Assembly: GCF_052115385.1 (NCBI RefSeq)
Contig: NZ_JBFRGP010000010.1
Coordinates: forward strand, 62,001 to 126,000
Reading direction: 5' to 3'
From: Dyella_D sp052115385
GTDB lineage: Bacteria > Pseudomonadota > Gammaproteobacteria > Xanthomonadales > Rhodanobacteraceae
DNA length: 64,000 nucleotides
Part shown: piece by piece, positions 18,212 through 27,121 of the stretch
Numbering within the stretch: the stretch's first letter is position 1
Layout: the number at the start of each line of letters is the position of its first letter
Notes under the pieces: model-generated
Told to the model about the DNA's origin: nothing
Databases searched by the model: none
The model's input: the letters and a program-made list of their open reading frames with translations, nothing else
Translations under genes and position numbers: made by a program

Positions 18212-18804
18212 GAACGGCGATAGCTATATGGGCAGGAATGCTCTGCTTAGTCACGATCAGCCAACACGCAGATGCACGTTATATCCAGTCTGATCCTTTG
18301 GGTTTGGTAGCCGGCCATAATACCTATGCTTATGTGGGCGGTAATCCATTGACAGCGATTGATCCGCTCGGTCTCGCTACGGTGGTGATCTACAGCGGTG
18401 CAACTGCCGGCAACCCTTTCGGTCACATCGCGGTAGCAACCTCACACGCTGGCCTGTTCAGCTACGGAACGGCCGATCCGTATGGATCCAGTGTTACTAG
18501 TTATCTAGATACACAGCTGATGCAGCGGAAAGTCTCCATCGCTGTCATTCCATATACGGCACCGGGTGATGAAGCATCGATGGGGTGGGCAATGCGGGCT
18601 TACAGCAAGGAAAAATACGGCGTCATAACCCATAACTGCTCTACGGCAGTGGGACATGCACTCCAAGCCGGAGGTATTCCGGTCAGCCCGACGACTGCGC
18701 CTGGGGAGATGTTCGATCAGATCTCTGGATTGCCAGGAGTTCAGGTCTTCACTCTTAGTCCTGGCACCGTGCCGCCTGATCTTTCTGGATTCAACCAGGA
18801 ATGA
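18208..18804 (+). CDS. Mini-RHS protein: signal peptide, RHS core tail and C-terminal toxin-like domain
   Basis: A 198-residue protein. Residues 1-23 form a signal peptide. Residues 24-57 are the very end of an RHS-associated core (RYIQSDPLGL, NTYAYVGGNPL, IDPLGLA), the segment at which RHS proteins release their tips. Residues 58-198 form a variable tip like those fused to full RHS proteins, with a likely Cys-His site: His73 (FGHIAVA) and Cys144 (THNCSTAVGHAL), suggesting a papain-like or amidase fold. No large RHS barrel is present, so it is either a compact exported effector or an orphan tip. It overlaps the transglutaminase-like gene and the following gene by 4 bases each. Confidence 0.6.
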   Translation: MRTAIAIWAGMLCLVTISQHADARYIQSDPLGLVAGHNTYAYVGGNPLTAIDPLGLATVVIYSGATAGNPFGHIAVATSHAGLFSYGTADPYGSSVTSYLDTQLMQRKVSIAVIPYTAPGDEASMGWAMRAYSKEKYGVITHNCSTAVGHALQAGGIPVSPTTAPGEMFDQISGLPGVQVFTLSPGTVPPDLSGFNQE

Positions 18805-19265
18805 TGGGGCACTCAACTGTGAGCAGCCAGATGCGGACAACGAGCGCTTGGTTATACGGTAGTGGATTGCTGGCTGTGATCCTGATCGCTGTCGGTGGCG
18901 GTTTCCTTGCTCTCTCTGATTACTTTGATCGGGGCGAACTCGGCACCAAGGATTACTACGCTACTTTGCAAGCTTTGGAGTTTGATAACCGCGACAACAA
19001 AGATCCAAGCCCCATCCTGAAGAAGAACGTCAACGGTTCAGGCCTCGATGTTCTGGGGGTTCGTGGAGGAGATGCAGATCGAACCAGGGTCTGGGTAGTT
19101 CTCAACCGGACGTCGCCCGACGGGCGTCCCCTGATGATCCCACTCAATCTTTCGATCGGAACGGATTGCGCTTCGATCCTAGGTGCCGTCTCGGGTAAGC
19201 AGGTGGTGGACGCTGCAAAGCAATATTTGCTCAACCATTGCGATCAACATCCGGAAGTAAGGTAA
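18801..19265 (+). CDS. Single-pass membrane protein, candidate immunity partner of the mini-RHS protein
   Basis: A 154-residue protein with one transmembrane helix (about residues 19-40, LLAVILIAVGGGFLAL) and an exported C-terminal domain of about 110 residues; no known family is recognised. The ATG overlaps the stop of the mini-RHS gene (ATGA); a second ATG one codon later is equally possible. A membrane-anchored periplasmic protein directly behind an exported toxin-like gene is the usual place for an immunity protein; the role is inferred from position only. It could also be an unrelated membrane protein. Confidence 0.5.
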   Translation: MMGHSTVSSQMRTTSAWLYGSGLLAVILIAVGGGFLALSDYFDRGELGTKDYYATLQALEFDNRDNKDPSPILKKNVNGSGLDVLGVRGGDADRTRVWVVLNRTSPDGRPLMIPLNLSIGTDCASILGAVSGKQVVDAAKQYLLNHCDQHPEVR

Positions 19266-19505
19266 CGAGGTGGCGGCGCGTCAGGCGGAAGCGTGATCGA
19301 CGAATTGCAATGGGTTTTGCCCTAGCCGATGCACCTTGGTTTTGCGCGTCACAACCATCGACTGGCCGACTCAGCCAAAGCCGTGCCGGCGACGGCAGCA
19401 CAAGTCGCTGAACTTAAAGCACTTCAGAAATCTTCATTCGGTCTTCCGGCGCTTCATTCGCCGCCGCGCTGGACTCCATGGGCACCTCAACCGTGGAGTC
19501 CGACC

Positions 19506-20636
19506 ATGCACCATCCCAGGCGTTACCTGCTCGCAACCTTGCTGGCGAGCTGCTCGCTCGCGTTGTCCGCCGCCGAATATCGAGCCCCCGCCGCGCACGA
19601 CGACGGCTGGCCCGTCGCCGATGCCCGCCTCGCACAGGTGGACACCGCCCCGCTCGCGGCCCTCGAAGCCAAGCTCGCCGACGGCAGCTACAAGAACATC
19701 ACCAGCGTGCTGATCGCCCGCGACGGCAAGCTGGTCTACGAGCACTACTTCAACGGCAGCGACGCCGATCACCTCAACGACGTGCGCTCGGCCAGCAAGA
19801 GCGTCACCGCGCTGCTGGCCGGCGCCGCCATCGACCGCGGCCTGATCCCCAGCGTGCAGGCCAAGGTCTACGGCTATTTCCCGGACAAGCAGCCGCTGCA
19901 GCATGCCGACCCGCGCAAGCAGGCGATCACGCTGGAAGACCTGCTGAGCATGAGCTCCTTGTGGGAATGCAACGACGAGAACGAGTTCTCCTCCGGCAAC
20001 GAGGAGCGCATGTACGTCACCGAAGACTGGCTGCAATTCGCGCTGGACCTGCCGATCAAGGGCTTCGCGCCGTGGATGGCCAAGCCGGCCGACAGCCCGC
20101 ACGGCCGCGCGTTCGCCTACTGCACGGCCGGTGCGTTCGTCTCCGGTGCGGTGGTGGAACGCGCCGCGCATATGCCGCTGTCGCGCTTCGCCGCCGAAGC
20201 GCTGGAAAAGCCGCTGGGCATCGAGCACGTGCAGTGGAACGCCTCGCCGCTGGGCATCGGCATGGGCGGCGGTGGCACGCGTTACCGCAGCCGCGACCTG
20301 GCCAAGCTCGGCCAGCTCGCGCTGGACGAAGGCCGCTGGCACGGCAAGCAGGTGATCTCGGCGGCGTGGATGCACGCCATGCTCAGCGTGCATGCGCAGG
20401 CGCGCGACGACGCGGACTACGGTTACCTGTGGTGGAGCTTCCGCAAGCCGATCACCGGTATCGACGAACCGGTGTGGGCGATGAGCGGCAACGGCGGCAA
20501 CTACGTGTTCGTGGTGCCGTCGCGGCACCTGGTCGCGGTGGTCACCAGCACCGCGTACAACCAGCGCTATGCGCATCCGCAGTCGCAGGAAATCTTTCGC
20601 GATTATCTGTTGAAAGCGGCCCTGCCGGGCCACTAA
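19506..20636 (+). CDS. Exported serine hydrolase of the class C beta-lactamase-related family
   Basis: A 376-residue protein with a signal peptide (residues about 1-22). The beta-lactamase/transpeptidase-like fold is shown by the catalytic S-x-x-K, Ser95-Lys98 (VRSASKS). YCTAG stands where the family usually has Tyr-x-Asn/Ala, and a GNGG segment is near the C-terminus in place of the KTG box. Members include esterases, D-aminopeptidases and 6-aminohexanoate-dimer hydrolase-like enzymes; the substrate is unknown. The frame is open upstream, but this ATG restores the signal peptide. Its TAA overlaps the TAG of the convergent regulator gene. Confidence 0.85.
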   Translation: MHHPRRYLLATLLASCSLALSAAEYRAPAAHDDGWPVADARLAQVDTAPLAALEAKLADGSYKNITSVLIARDGKLVYEHYFNGSDADHLNDVRSASKSVTALLAGAAIDRGLIPSVQAKVYGYFPDKQPLQHADPRKQAITLEDLLSMSSLWECNDENEFSSGNEERMYVTEDWLQFALDLPIKGFAPWMAKPADSPHGRAFAYCTAGAFVSGAVVERAAHMPLSRFAAEALEKPLGIEHVQWNASPLGIGMGGGGTRYRSRDLAKLGQLALDEGRWHGKQVISAAWMHAMLSVHAQARDDADYGYLWWSFRKPITGIDEPVWAMSGNGGNYVFVVPSRHLVAVVTSTAYNQRYAHPQSQEIFRDYLLKAALPGH

Positions 20637-22210
20637 GGCAGGTCGCGCAGATCCGCTGGCCGCCAGTCGGCGGCCAGCACCTGCGCGCGTTGTGCCGCGA
20701 CGCGTTGGCTCAGCGTATCGATCGACGCGGCGTAGGCCGGATCGTTGGCGAGGCCGCGCAGCAGGGGCGAGGTCTGCAGGTAAGCCCGGTCGCTGTAGCC
20801 CGCCTGCACGGCCGCATCCACCGAGTGCAGCGCATCGGCATGCAGTCCGCGCGCTTCCTGCACCAGGGCCAGTTCGAGATAGTCTCCGGGATAGCCGGCG
20901 CCGCCGAGGAACTGGCGCTGCATCTGCGCGATGCGCTGGTCGAGCCATGCCGCGGCGGGTGCCGTCGCCCCATACAAGGTGGCCAGCGTGGTGGGCAGGC
21001 TCATCTGCGGACGCAGTTGCCGTGCTTGTTCGAAGGCGCGGCGTGCGCCGTCACGGTCGCCGCGCAGCAGCGCGAGTTCTCCGCGCAGCACATAGAGATC
21101 GACATGCGGCGTGTTGCGCGCCAGCGCCTGTTCCAGTGCCTCCTGCGCTTCCTTGAAACGTCCCTGCAGGAACAGGTGGCGTGGCCAGGCGATATTGGAG
21201 AACAGATTGTCCGGATAGAGCTGGAAGCTTTCGCGGTGGCGTCGCTCGGCCGCGTCGGTGAAGCCCAGCAGCTCCAGCTCGCGTGCGATCTGCACGGCGC
21301 GGAAGCGCACGCGCGACGGATCGCCATGCATGTCGAGGTTGGCGTGCAAGGCTTCCGCCAGGCGGCCTTGCTCCTGATAGAGATAGGCCGCCGAAGCGCG
21401 TGCCCCATCGTCGTTCGGATCGAGCGCGATCGCCTTTTCGTAGGCGCGCAGCGCGGCCGCCAGTTCGCCCGCGCAATCGTTCGCATAGGCCAGCGCGGAC
21501 CAGGCACCGCTGTTGTCCGGTTCGGCCTTCAGCACGGCCTGCGCTTCGCCGCGCGCTTGCTGCGTCCAGCCGTAAGGGAAGTTGTACAGGCACACTCGCG
21601 CGCTATAGGCGCGGCTCAGGCCCACACGCGCCGCGGCATTCGTCGGATCGCGGACCAGCACTTGCTGATAGAGGTTGATCGCGCGCTCGTTGTTGTCCTT
21701 CTGGCCGATGCCGGCGTAGTAGGCGGCGCGGTTCATCAGGGTCTGCGCGGGATCGATGCGGCCGTGCTCGATGGACGAGCGATACCACCACGCGCCGCCC
21801 AGGGCGAACACGGCGATCGCAGCGAGTCCGGCCATCCACGGGCGCAAGCTTCGCTGCCGCGTCACCGGCTCGTCGGCGATCGAGGCTTCCGCCATCCGCG
21901 GCGCTTCGCACAACTGATAGCCCCGGCCGCGCACCGAGCGGATATAGCGCGGATTGCGGCCGTCGTCGCCCAGCGCCTGGCGCAGCAACTTCACGCGCTG
22001 GGTAACGGTTTCCTCGTTCACCACCGCCGGCGCCCACACCTCGGCCATCAGCGTGTCGAAATCGACCACCGCATCGCCGTGCCGCAGCAGGCAGGCCAGC
22101 AACTGGAAATTCAGGCCCTGCACGTCGAGCAGGTCGCCATCGCGCGTCACGCGCTGGCGCGCGACGTCGATATGCAGGTCGAGCAGGCGATAGTGGGATG
22201 ACGGTTCCAT
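20633..22210 (-). CDS. CadC/ToxR-like winged-helix transcriptional regulator with TPR sensor
   Basis: A 525-residue membrane regulator. An OmpR-type winged-helix DNA-binding domain fills residues 5-103 (QLLACLLRHGDAVV; RYIRSVRGRGYQL). One transmembrane helix lies at about 124-145 (WMAGLAAIAVFALGGAWWY), and the rest is a TPR array (about 155-490). This is the architecture of CadC-like one-component regulators common in Xanthomonadales, where the outer part senses and the cytoplasmic part binds DNA. Target genes are unknown; the convergent serine hydrolase is a neighbour, not an operon partner. The stop codon overlaps that gene's stop. Confidence 0.87.
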   Translation of the reverse strand: MEPSSHYRLLDLHIDVARQRVTRDGDLLDVQGLNFQLLACLLRHGDAVVDFDTLMAEVWAPAVVNEETVTQRVKLLRQALGDDGRNPRYIRSVRGRGYQLCEAPRMAEASIADEPVTRQRSLRPWMAGLAAIAVFALGGAWWYRSSIEHGRIDPAQTLMNRAAYYAGIGQKDNNERAINLYQQVLVRDPTNAAARVGLSRAYSARVCLYNFPYGWTQQARGEAQAVLKAEPDNSGAWSALAYANDCAGELAAALRAYEKAIALDPNDDGARASAAYLYQEQGRLAEALHANLDMHGDPSRVRFRAVQIARELELLGFTDAAERRHRESFQLYPDNLFSNIAWPRHLFLQGRFKEAQEALEQALARNTPHVDLYVLRGELALLRGDRDGARRAFEQARQLRPQMSLPTTLATLYGATAPAAAWLDQRIAQMQRQFLGGAGYPGDYLELALVQEARGLHADALHSVDAAVQAGYSDRAYLQTSPLLRGLANDPAYAASIDTLSQRVAAQRAQVLAADWRPADLRDLP

Positions 22211-22238
22211 AACACGGGGAACTATGTCATGGAACGTC

Positions 22239-22332
22239 GTAGGTTGGGGTGAGCCATAAGGCGAATCCCAACATGGCGAAGCGCATGGAGCTGGCGATGT
22301 TGGGGTTCGCCTGGCGGCTCACCCCAACCTAC
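22239..22332. repeat. Palindromic intergenic element, copy 1
   Basis: A 94-base near-palindrome. Arms of 36 bases (starting GTAGGTTGGGGTGAGCC) match with four mismatches around a 22-base loop. The same arms occur at 28741-28824 and 53291-53384. It lies between the CadC-like gene start and the uppP stop. This is the REP/MITE-like class of short mobile or structural repeats; no transposase is in the window. Confidence 0.9.
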
Positions 22333-22344
22333 CTCGCGGTGCTC

Positions 22345-23142
22345 TTATGCGCCGGCCGGCATCAACAGCAGCAGCGCAACACCCAGCGCGATGCGGTAGA
22401 TCGCGAACGGCGTGAAGCGGTGCGTGCGGATATAGCCCAGCAGCCACTTCACCGCGACGAAGGCGACGATGGCCGAGACCACGAAACCGACCACCAGCGC
22501 GGTCCAGTCCTCGTGCGCCACGCCGCCGTTCTTCAGCACCTTCAACAGCTCATAGCCGGTGGCGGCGTACATGGTGGGAATGCCCACCAGGAAGGCGAAC
22601 TCGGTGGCTGCCGCGCGATTGCTGGTGCCGGCCAGCATGGCGGTGAAGATGGTTGCGCCCGAGCGCGAGGTGCCGGGGAACACGCCAGCCACGATCTGCG
22701 CGATGCCGACCAGGATCGCCACCGTCCAGGTGACCTCGGTGCGGTCGACCTGGCGGGCGGCCATCTGCTCGGCGCCGAGCATCCACAGGCCGCCGATCAC
22801 CAAGGCCCACGCGATCGGGGTCACCGCCTCGGGCAGCTTGAAGCCCATGTGCGTGACGATGAAGCCCAGCACCGCGGTGATCATGAAAGCCACGAACAGC
22901 TTCAACAGATAGTCGCGGTTGGCCGAATCGCGCCACTGCGTCAGCAGGCTCCAGATGCGCTTCCAGTAGATGAAGGTGACCGCGAGGATGGCGCCGGCCT
23001 GGATGCCCACGTTGAACAGGTCTGAGCGCTCACCCAGGCCCAGCTTCTCGGCGATCAGCAGGTGGCCGGTGCTGGAGATGGGCAGGAACTCGGTGATGCC
23101 TTCGATGATGCCGAGCAGGACGACTTTGATCAGATCGGTCAC
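22345..23142 (-). CDS. uppP: Undecaprenyl-diphosphatase
   Basis: A 265-residue integral membrane enzyme that dephosphorylates undecaprenyl diphosphate to recycle the lipid carrier for peptidoglycan and other cell-wall polymers. Both family signatures are intact: EGITEFLPISSTGHL near the N-terminus and PGTSRSG at about residues 155-161, which together form the active site on the periplasmic side. Seven to eight transmembrane helices are evident and the length is standard. Loss or overexpression affects bacitracin sensitivity (old name bacA). It stands alone between the palindromic repeat and the phosphatase gene. Confidence 0.97.
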   Translation of the reverse strand: MTDLIKVVLLGIIEGITEFLPISSTGHLLIAEKLGLGERSDLFNVGIQAGAILAVTFIYWKRIWSLLTQWRDSANRDYLLKLFVAFMITAVLGFIVTHMGFKLPEAVTPIAWALVIGGLWMLGAEQMAARQVDRTEVTWTVAILVGIAQIVAGVFPGTSRSGATIFTAMLAGTSNRAAATEFAFLVGIPTMYAATGYELLKVLKNGGVAHEDWTALVVGFVVSAIVAFVAVKWLLGYIRTHRFTPFAIYRIALGVALLLLMPAGA

Positions 23143-23184
23143 GTGCGGAACTCCGGGCTACTGCAAAGCGCCATAGCTTAAGCG

Positions 23185-24504
23185 CTAGCCCTTGGCTTGG
23201 GGCACCGCCGTGGCCGGTTTGCTGACTGCTGGTTCATGCGGAGCTTCTTGCGATGCGGCGGGCCAGGCACGCAGCGCCGGCAGTGCGGGATCGATACGCG
23301 TGGCGTCCATGCGCGTGCGCAACCAACGGGAAACCTGGTCCAGCGGGCATCGGTCGCTGCCGGGGCAGGGCGCGAGCTTCAGCGTCTTGCGCACCAGCGC
23401 GTCCGCTGCGGCGAAGTCCGCATGGCGCAAGGCATCCAAAGTGGGCATCGCGGTGGAGACGGTCACGCTGACATTGCCATGCGCCTGCCACAGATCGAAC
23501 ACCAGCGCGCCACCGGGTGGATAGTCGTCCGGGTGCGCGGCGTCGTGCCAGTCCACATCCAGCAGCCCGGCCAGTTGCGCGAGGTTGGTGTCGTGACCCA
23601 CCACCAGCACGGCACGCGCCGAGGCTGGCGCCAGCGATGCGGCTTGCGGCTTCTCGCCGGCCGCCTGCTGCAGGGTCGCCAGCACGTGCGCCAGCAAGTT
23701 GGAGCCACCGCGCGCAGCGGCCGGCATCGTTTTCTTGGCCAGTGCGAACTGCAGGTTGTGCATGGTGACCAGACGGCCGATCGCCGCTTCGTCACCCTGG
23801 CCCCAGGCCACCTGCGCGGAAGGGAAGCCCTGCGCGTATTCCAGCATCAGGTTTTCGCTCAGGCTGCCGGCGGTCTTCAGCGCCTTGGCGCGTTCCGTAT
23901 CGTCGGCTGCGTCGAGCAAGGTCTTGCGGCCGTCCGCATGCGCCTGGGCCAGGCAGTTCGAACCTTCGCAACCGAGCAGCACGCGTTGCAGTTCGGCCAA
24001 CTCCGCGGGTGGCCATGTCGCGGGCAGCGCCGGTTTGTCGTCGTCGTCCTTGTCGTCATCCTTGCCGCCGACATGGAACAGCGCGTTGTTCTGCTCGGTA
24101 GGCAAGGCGAGATACGTGCCGTGGCAATCCGGCATCAGCCCCTGCACCAGCGCCGCGCCGCTGGCGTGATTGCGCGGCGTGCTGTCGGCAATCACGACAA
24201 GCTCGCCGGCTCGATCGCAGGCACCGGACCACAGCCCGTCAACCGCGAACATGCGACGATAGCTCGCACCCAGCGCGCGCATGCCGTCGATGCCGTGCGG
24301 GGTGAGCTGCCCCGGCGCCACCGGCCACGCGGCCCACGGCCGGTTGGCATAAGGCGCCAGCGCATCCGGCGCCTTGGTCGGCGCACGCACGCCATGGCGC
24401 AGCACCACGATGCGCAGGCGCAGCGTCGCCTCATCTGCCTGCGCCACTACGGGTGCCAGCAGCGCCGCACCCAGCAGCGCTACGCGGACGATGCCGCCCG
24501 GCAT
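23185..24504 (-). CDS. Histidine acid phosphatase (AppA/phytase-like), exported
   Basis: A 439-residue periplasmic phosphatase of histidine acid phosphatase clade 2. The signal peptide covers residues 1-24. The catalytic RHGVRAPT box is at 36-43 and the proton-donor motif HDTN is near the C-terminal third (VGHDTNLAQL). This is the arrangement of phytases and glucose-1-phosphatases (AppA, Agp). A Lys/Asp-rich insert (KDDDKDDDDK) sits mid-protein. The ATG at 24504 lies two bases after the stop of the TonB receptor gene, so the two are cotranscribed. Together with the upstream FecIR-TonB set this suggests regulated use of an organophosphate such as phytate; the substrate is inference. Confidence 0.88.
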   Translation of the reverse strand: MPGGIVRVALLGAALLAPVVAQADEATLRLRIVVLRHGVRAPTKAPDALAPYANRPWAAWPVAPGQLTPHGIDGMRALGASYRRMFAVDGLWSGACDRAGELVVIADSTPRNHASGAALVQGLMPDCHGTYLALPTEQNNALFHVGGKDDDKDDDDKPALPATWPPAELAELQRVLLGCEGSNCLAQAHADGRKTLLDAADDTERAKALKTAGSLSENLMLEYAQGFPSAQVAWGQGDEAAIGRLVTMHNLQFALAKKTMPAAARGGSNLLAHVLATLQQAAGEKPQAASLAPASARAVLVVGHDTNLAQLAGLLDVDWHDAAHPDDYPPGGALVFDLWQAHGNVSVTVSTAMPTLDALRHADFAAADALVRKTLKLAPCPGSDRCPLDQVSRWLRTRMDATRIDPALPALRAWPAASQEAPHEPAVSKPATAVPQAKG

Positions 24505-24506
24505 CC

Positions 24507-27002
24507 TCACAGCTTCACCGACAGATCGAGGAACACGCCACGGCCCGGCAGCCCGAAGTACAGCGGCGTGCCGCTGACCGACTGCGTGCCCGCGTAGCCG
24601 GCCAGCTTGTGCACGTTGAACAGGTTGTTGATGTCCACGCTCACCGAGTAGCCCTTGCCGCCCCAGGGGCCATGATCGCCACGGAAGCCGAATGCCGCAT
24701 CCCACGACATATAGCCGGAGATGCGCGCCTGGTTGGCGAACACGTCCTTGCCGCTGGCATCGGTGGCGTTGTCCAGTCCGTACTGATGGCCCACCAACTT
24801 GCCCATCAGCGATCCGAACCAGCCCTGCTGGCTGCTGTAGAGCAGGCCCAGCGCGGCCGTCACTTTCGGCGTGGCCGCGACCTGCACGCTGCTGCCTTTG
24901 TAGGTTGCCTGGTTATAGCTGGCGTTGCCGTAAAGGCTCAGGGACGGCGTCAGCGCATAGGTCGCTTCCGCCTCGGCGCCCTTGTAGACCGCACCGCCGC
25001 CGTTGACGTAGGCGCTCTCGTTGCCATTGGCGGTCTTCACCTCGGTCTGCGCGATCAGGTTCTTGAAATCGATGTAGTACAGGTTGGCGCCGAAGGTCAG
25101 CCCGCGCGTCGCATAGGCCGTGCCGATCTGGTAATTGGTGGTCAGTTCCGGATCCAGCCCGCGCGTGCCGTTCAATTCGATCACGTCGATCGGCGGGGCC
25201 AGGAAGCCTCGCGCCACCTGCGCGTAGGCGCTCCATTCGTCGCTGAGGCGGTCGTGCAAGCTCAGCGAGGGCAGGGTGGCGCTATAGGTCGCCTCGGCAT
25301 GCGCGGGCACCGGCGGCGAGATCTTGTTGAGGCTTGCATCCAGACTGCGCGTGACTGAGGCATAGCGCAGGCCCGGGCTCAGCGTGAGCTGGTCGGTGAG
25401 GCGCCAGTCGTACTGCACGAAGGGCTGCGCGGTGTCGGTGCGGTCCTGCAACTGGTAGTTGTAGACCGGGCCGTACTTGGTGCCGCTGTGCTGGCCGGTG
25501 GTCATGTCCAGCGGCAACTGATAGCGCTGATCCAGATTGCGCTCCAGCCACACGCCCGTCTGCAAGGTGCCCGGACCCAGCTCGCGCCCCAGGCGCAAGA
25601 CGTCGCCAAACGCGCGGAAGCCGTTGTCGGCCTGCTTGCCCGGCACGTCGGTGGCGGACTTGCCCAGCTTCTTGCCTTTCGCGTCGTAGAAGGTCACGCC
25701 GTTGTCGGCGAAGTTGTTATCGGTGGCGTCGCTGGTCTTGAGCGACCAGTGGTCGAAGCTGTTGTAGTAGACCTTGTTGTCCACGTCCCATTCGCCCAGC
25801 CGCGTGACCAGGCCGACATAGGTGAAGCTGGAGTAGTACGCGGCCCGGTTGTAGTCCTGGTACGACTGCAGCCGCGGATCGTCGCGCAGGCCATAGCGCC
25901 AGCCGTACTGCGCGATCTCGCCCAGGGTCGCGCCCTGCACCGTGTTCTGGTGTTCCTGGTTGTAGCTGGTGACGAAGGTCAGCGTGGTGGCGGCGCCCAG
26001 ATCGGTCACCGTCTTGACGAAGGCATGCTCGCGGCGGTCGTCGGTGCCCTTGAGGTAGGTGTCGCTGGCTTCCTTGGAGATATCGGCGAACAGCCTGGTG
26101 TGCGCGCCCAGCTGCTCGTCCACCGCGACACCGCCGGCGCGCGTGTTCCAGCTGCCCACGGTGAGGTAGGGCGTGATGCCCGGCACGTCGCTGGGATCGC
26201 GCGAACGCAGACCCACCGTGCCGCCGAAGGTGGCGTTGCCGATGGTCGAGCCGCCGCCGGGGCCGCGGTCGATCTCGGCCTGGCCCAGCACGTGGTTGTT
26301 GAAGTAGGCCGAGGTGGTGTGGTGCAGATCGCTGGCGTCGCCGAACGGGATGCCGTCGAAGGTGATGTTGAACTGGCCGTCCTGGAAGCCGCGGATGCTG
26401 ATGCCTTCGTTCTTGCCCAGGCCCGGACCTTCCGGCGAGGTGACGGTGACGCTGGGCGCGTACTTGATGATGTCGTCGAAGTTGGAGTTGAAGCGCAGGC
26501 CGTCGCGGATAAAGCGCTCGTCGATCACCGAGGTCGGCTGCACCGCATCCAGCGGCGCAGCGCTCGGCGCCAGCGTGTCTACCGCGTTGGCATGCACGCT
26601 GATCGGCGCCAGTTCGCGCGTGGCGTTATCGGTGTCCACCGGCGGCAGGCCGCGCGATGCCGTCGCGTCCGCCGCCGGTGCGTTTCCCGTGCGCGCCGCC
26701 GGCACGATGGTGACGGTGGTGGGGGTGACGAAGCGGTAGTCCAGGCCGGTGCCGGCGAGCAATTGGCGCAACTGCTCGCGCGGCGCGCCGGCGCTGGCGC
26801 CGCGGCTCTTTACGCTCTCGGCCACGTCGGCCGAATAGACGAGCTGCAGGCCGCTGCGGCTGGCCAGCAGGTCCAGCGCCTGTGCCAGCGGCATCGGCGC
26901 GATCGCCGGCGCGGAGGCAGCAGCGGGTTCCTGCGCATGGAGCGACACGGACAGCGTGCCGCCGAGCAGCAGCGCGATATGGAGGGCGAGCGTCTTGCGC
27001 AT
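24507..27002 (-). CDS. TonB-dependent receptor with N-terminal STN signalling domain
   Basis: An 831-residue outer-membrane receptor and transducer. After the signal peptide (1-23) comes a secretin/TonB N-terminal STN domain (about 35-95), the part that talks to a FecR-type anti-sigma protein. A plug domain (about 150-270, with GISIRGFQDGQFNITFDGIP) and a 22-strand barrel end the protein (FLDLSVKL). It takes up a ligand with TonB energy and signals its presence to the FecR/sigma pair just upstream. The ATG at 27002 is preferred because it restores the signal peptide; upstream in-frame codons do not. The adjoining phytase-like gene hints at an organophosphate or metal-chelate ligand. Confidence 0.93.
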   Translation of the reverse strand: MRKTLALHIALLLGGTLSVSLHAQEPAAASAPAIAPMPLAQALDLLASRSGLQLVYSADVAESVKSRGASAGAPREQLRQLLAGTGLDYRFVTPTTVTIVPAARTGNAPAADATASRGLPPVDTDNATRELAPISVHANAVDTLAPSAAPLDAVQPTSVIDERFIRDGLRFNSNFDDIIKYAPSVTVTSPEGPGLGKNEGISIRGFQDGQFNITFDGIPFGDASDLHHTTSAYFNNHVLGQAEIDRGPGGGSTIGNATFGGTVGLRSRDPSDVPGITPYLTVGSWNTRAGGVAVDEQLGAHTRLFADISKEASDTYLKGTDDRREHAFVKTVTDLGAATTLTFVTSYNQEHQNTVQGATLGEIAQYGWRYGLRDDPRLQSYQDYNRAAYYSSFTYVGLVTRLGEWDVDNKVYYNSFDHWSLKTSDATDNNFADNGVTFYDAKGKKLGKSATDVPGKQADNGFRAFGDVLRLGRELGPGTLQTGVWLERNLDQRYQLPLDMTTGQHSGTKYGPVYNYQLQDRTDTAQPFVQYDWRLTDQLTLSPGLRYASVTRSLDASLNKISPPVPAHAEATYSATLPSLSLHDRLSDEWSAYAQVARGFLAPPIDVIELNGTRGLDPELTTNYQIGTAYATRGLTFGANLYYIDFKNLIAQTEVKTANGNESAYVNGGGAVYKGAEAEATYALTPSLSLYGNASYNQATYKGSSVQVAATPKVTAALGLLYSSQQGWFGSLMGKLVGHQYGLDNATDASGKDVFANQARISGYMSWDAAFGFRGDHGPWGGKGYSVSVDINNLFNVHKLAGYAGTQSVSGTPLYFGLPGRGVFLDLSVKL

Positions 27003-27121
27003 GGAGCGAACCTTGGGGCGAGAGGGAAAAGAAAGGCGGCGCTGCACACGCATCGCCGCCACATAACCTCTACGAGTGCCCGGCGCGCCAGTCGGGTACC
27101 GCCGATTCGATGAATTTTTTC

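Noticed and set aside
19478..22201. A 907-codon plus-strand frame through the serine hydrolase and opposite the CadC-like gene
   Set aside because: Out of frame with the recognised hydrolase and antisense to the regulator; no motif or start signal.
24197..27113. Antisense frames opposite the phosphatase and TonB receptor
   Set aside because: Arg/His/Ala-rich shadow translations; the minus-strand genes have complete domains.
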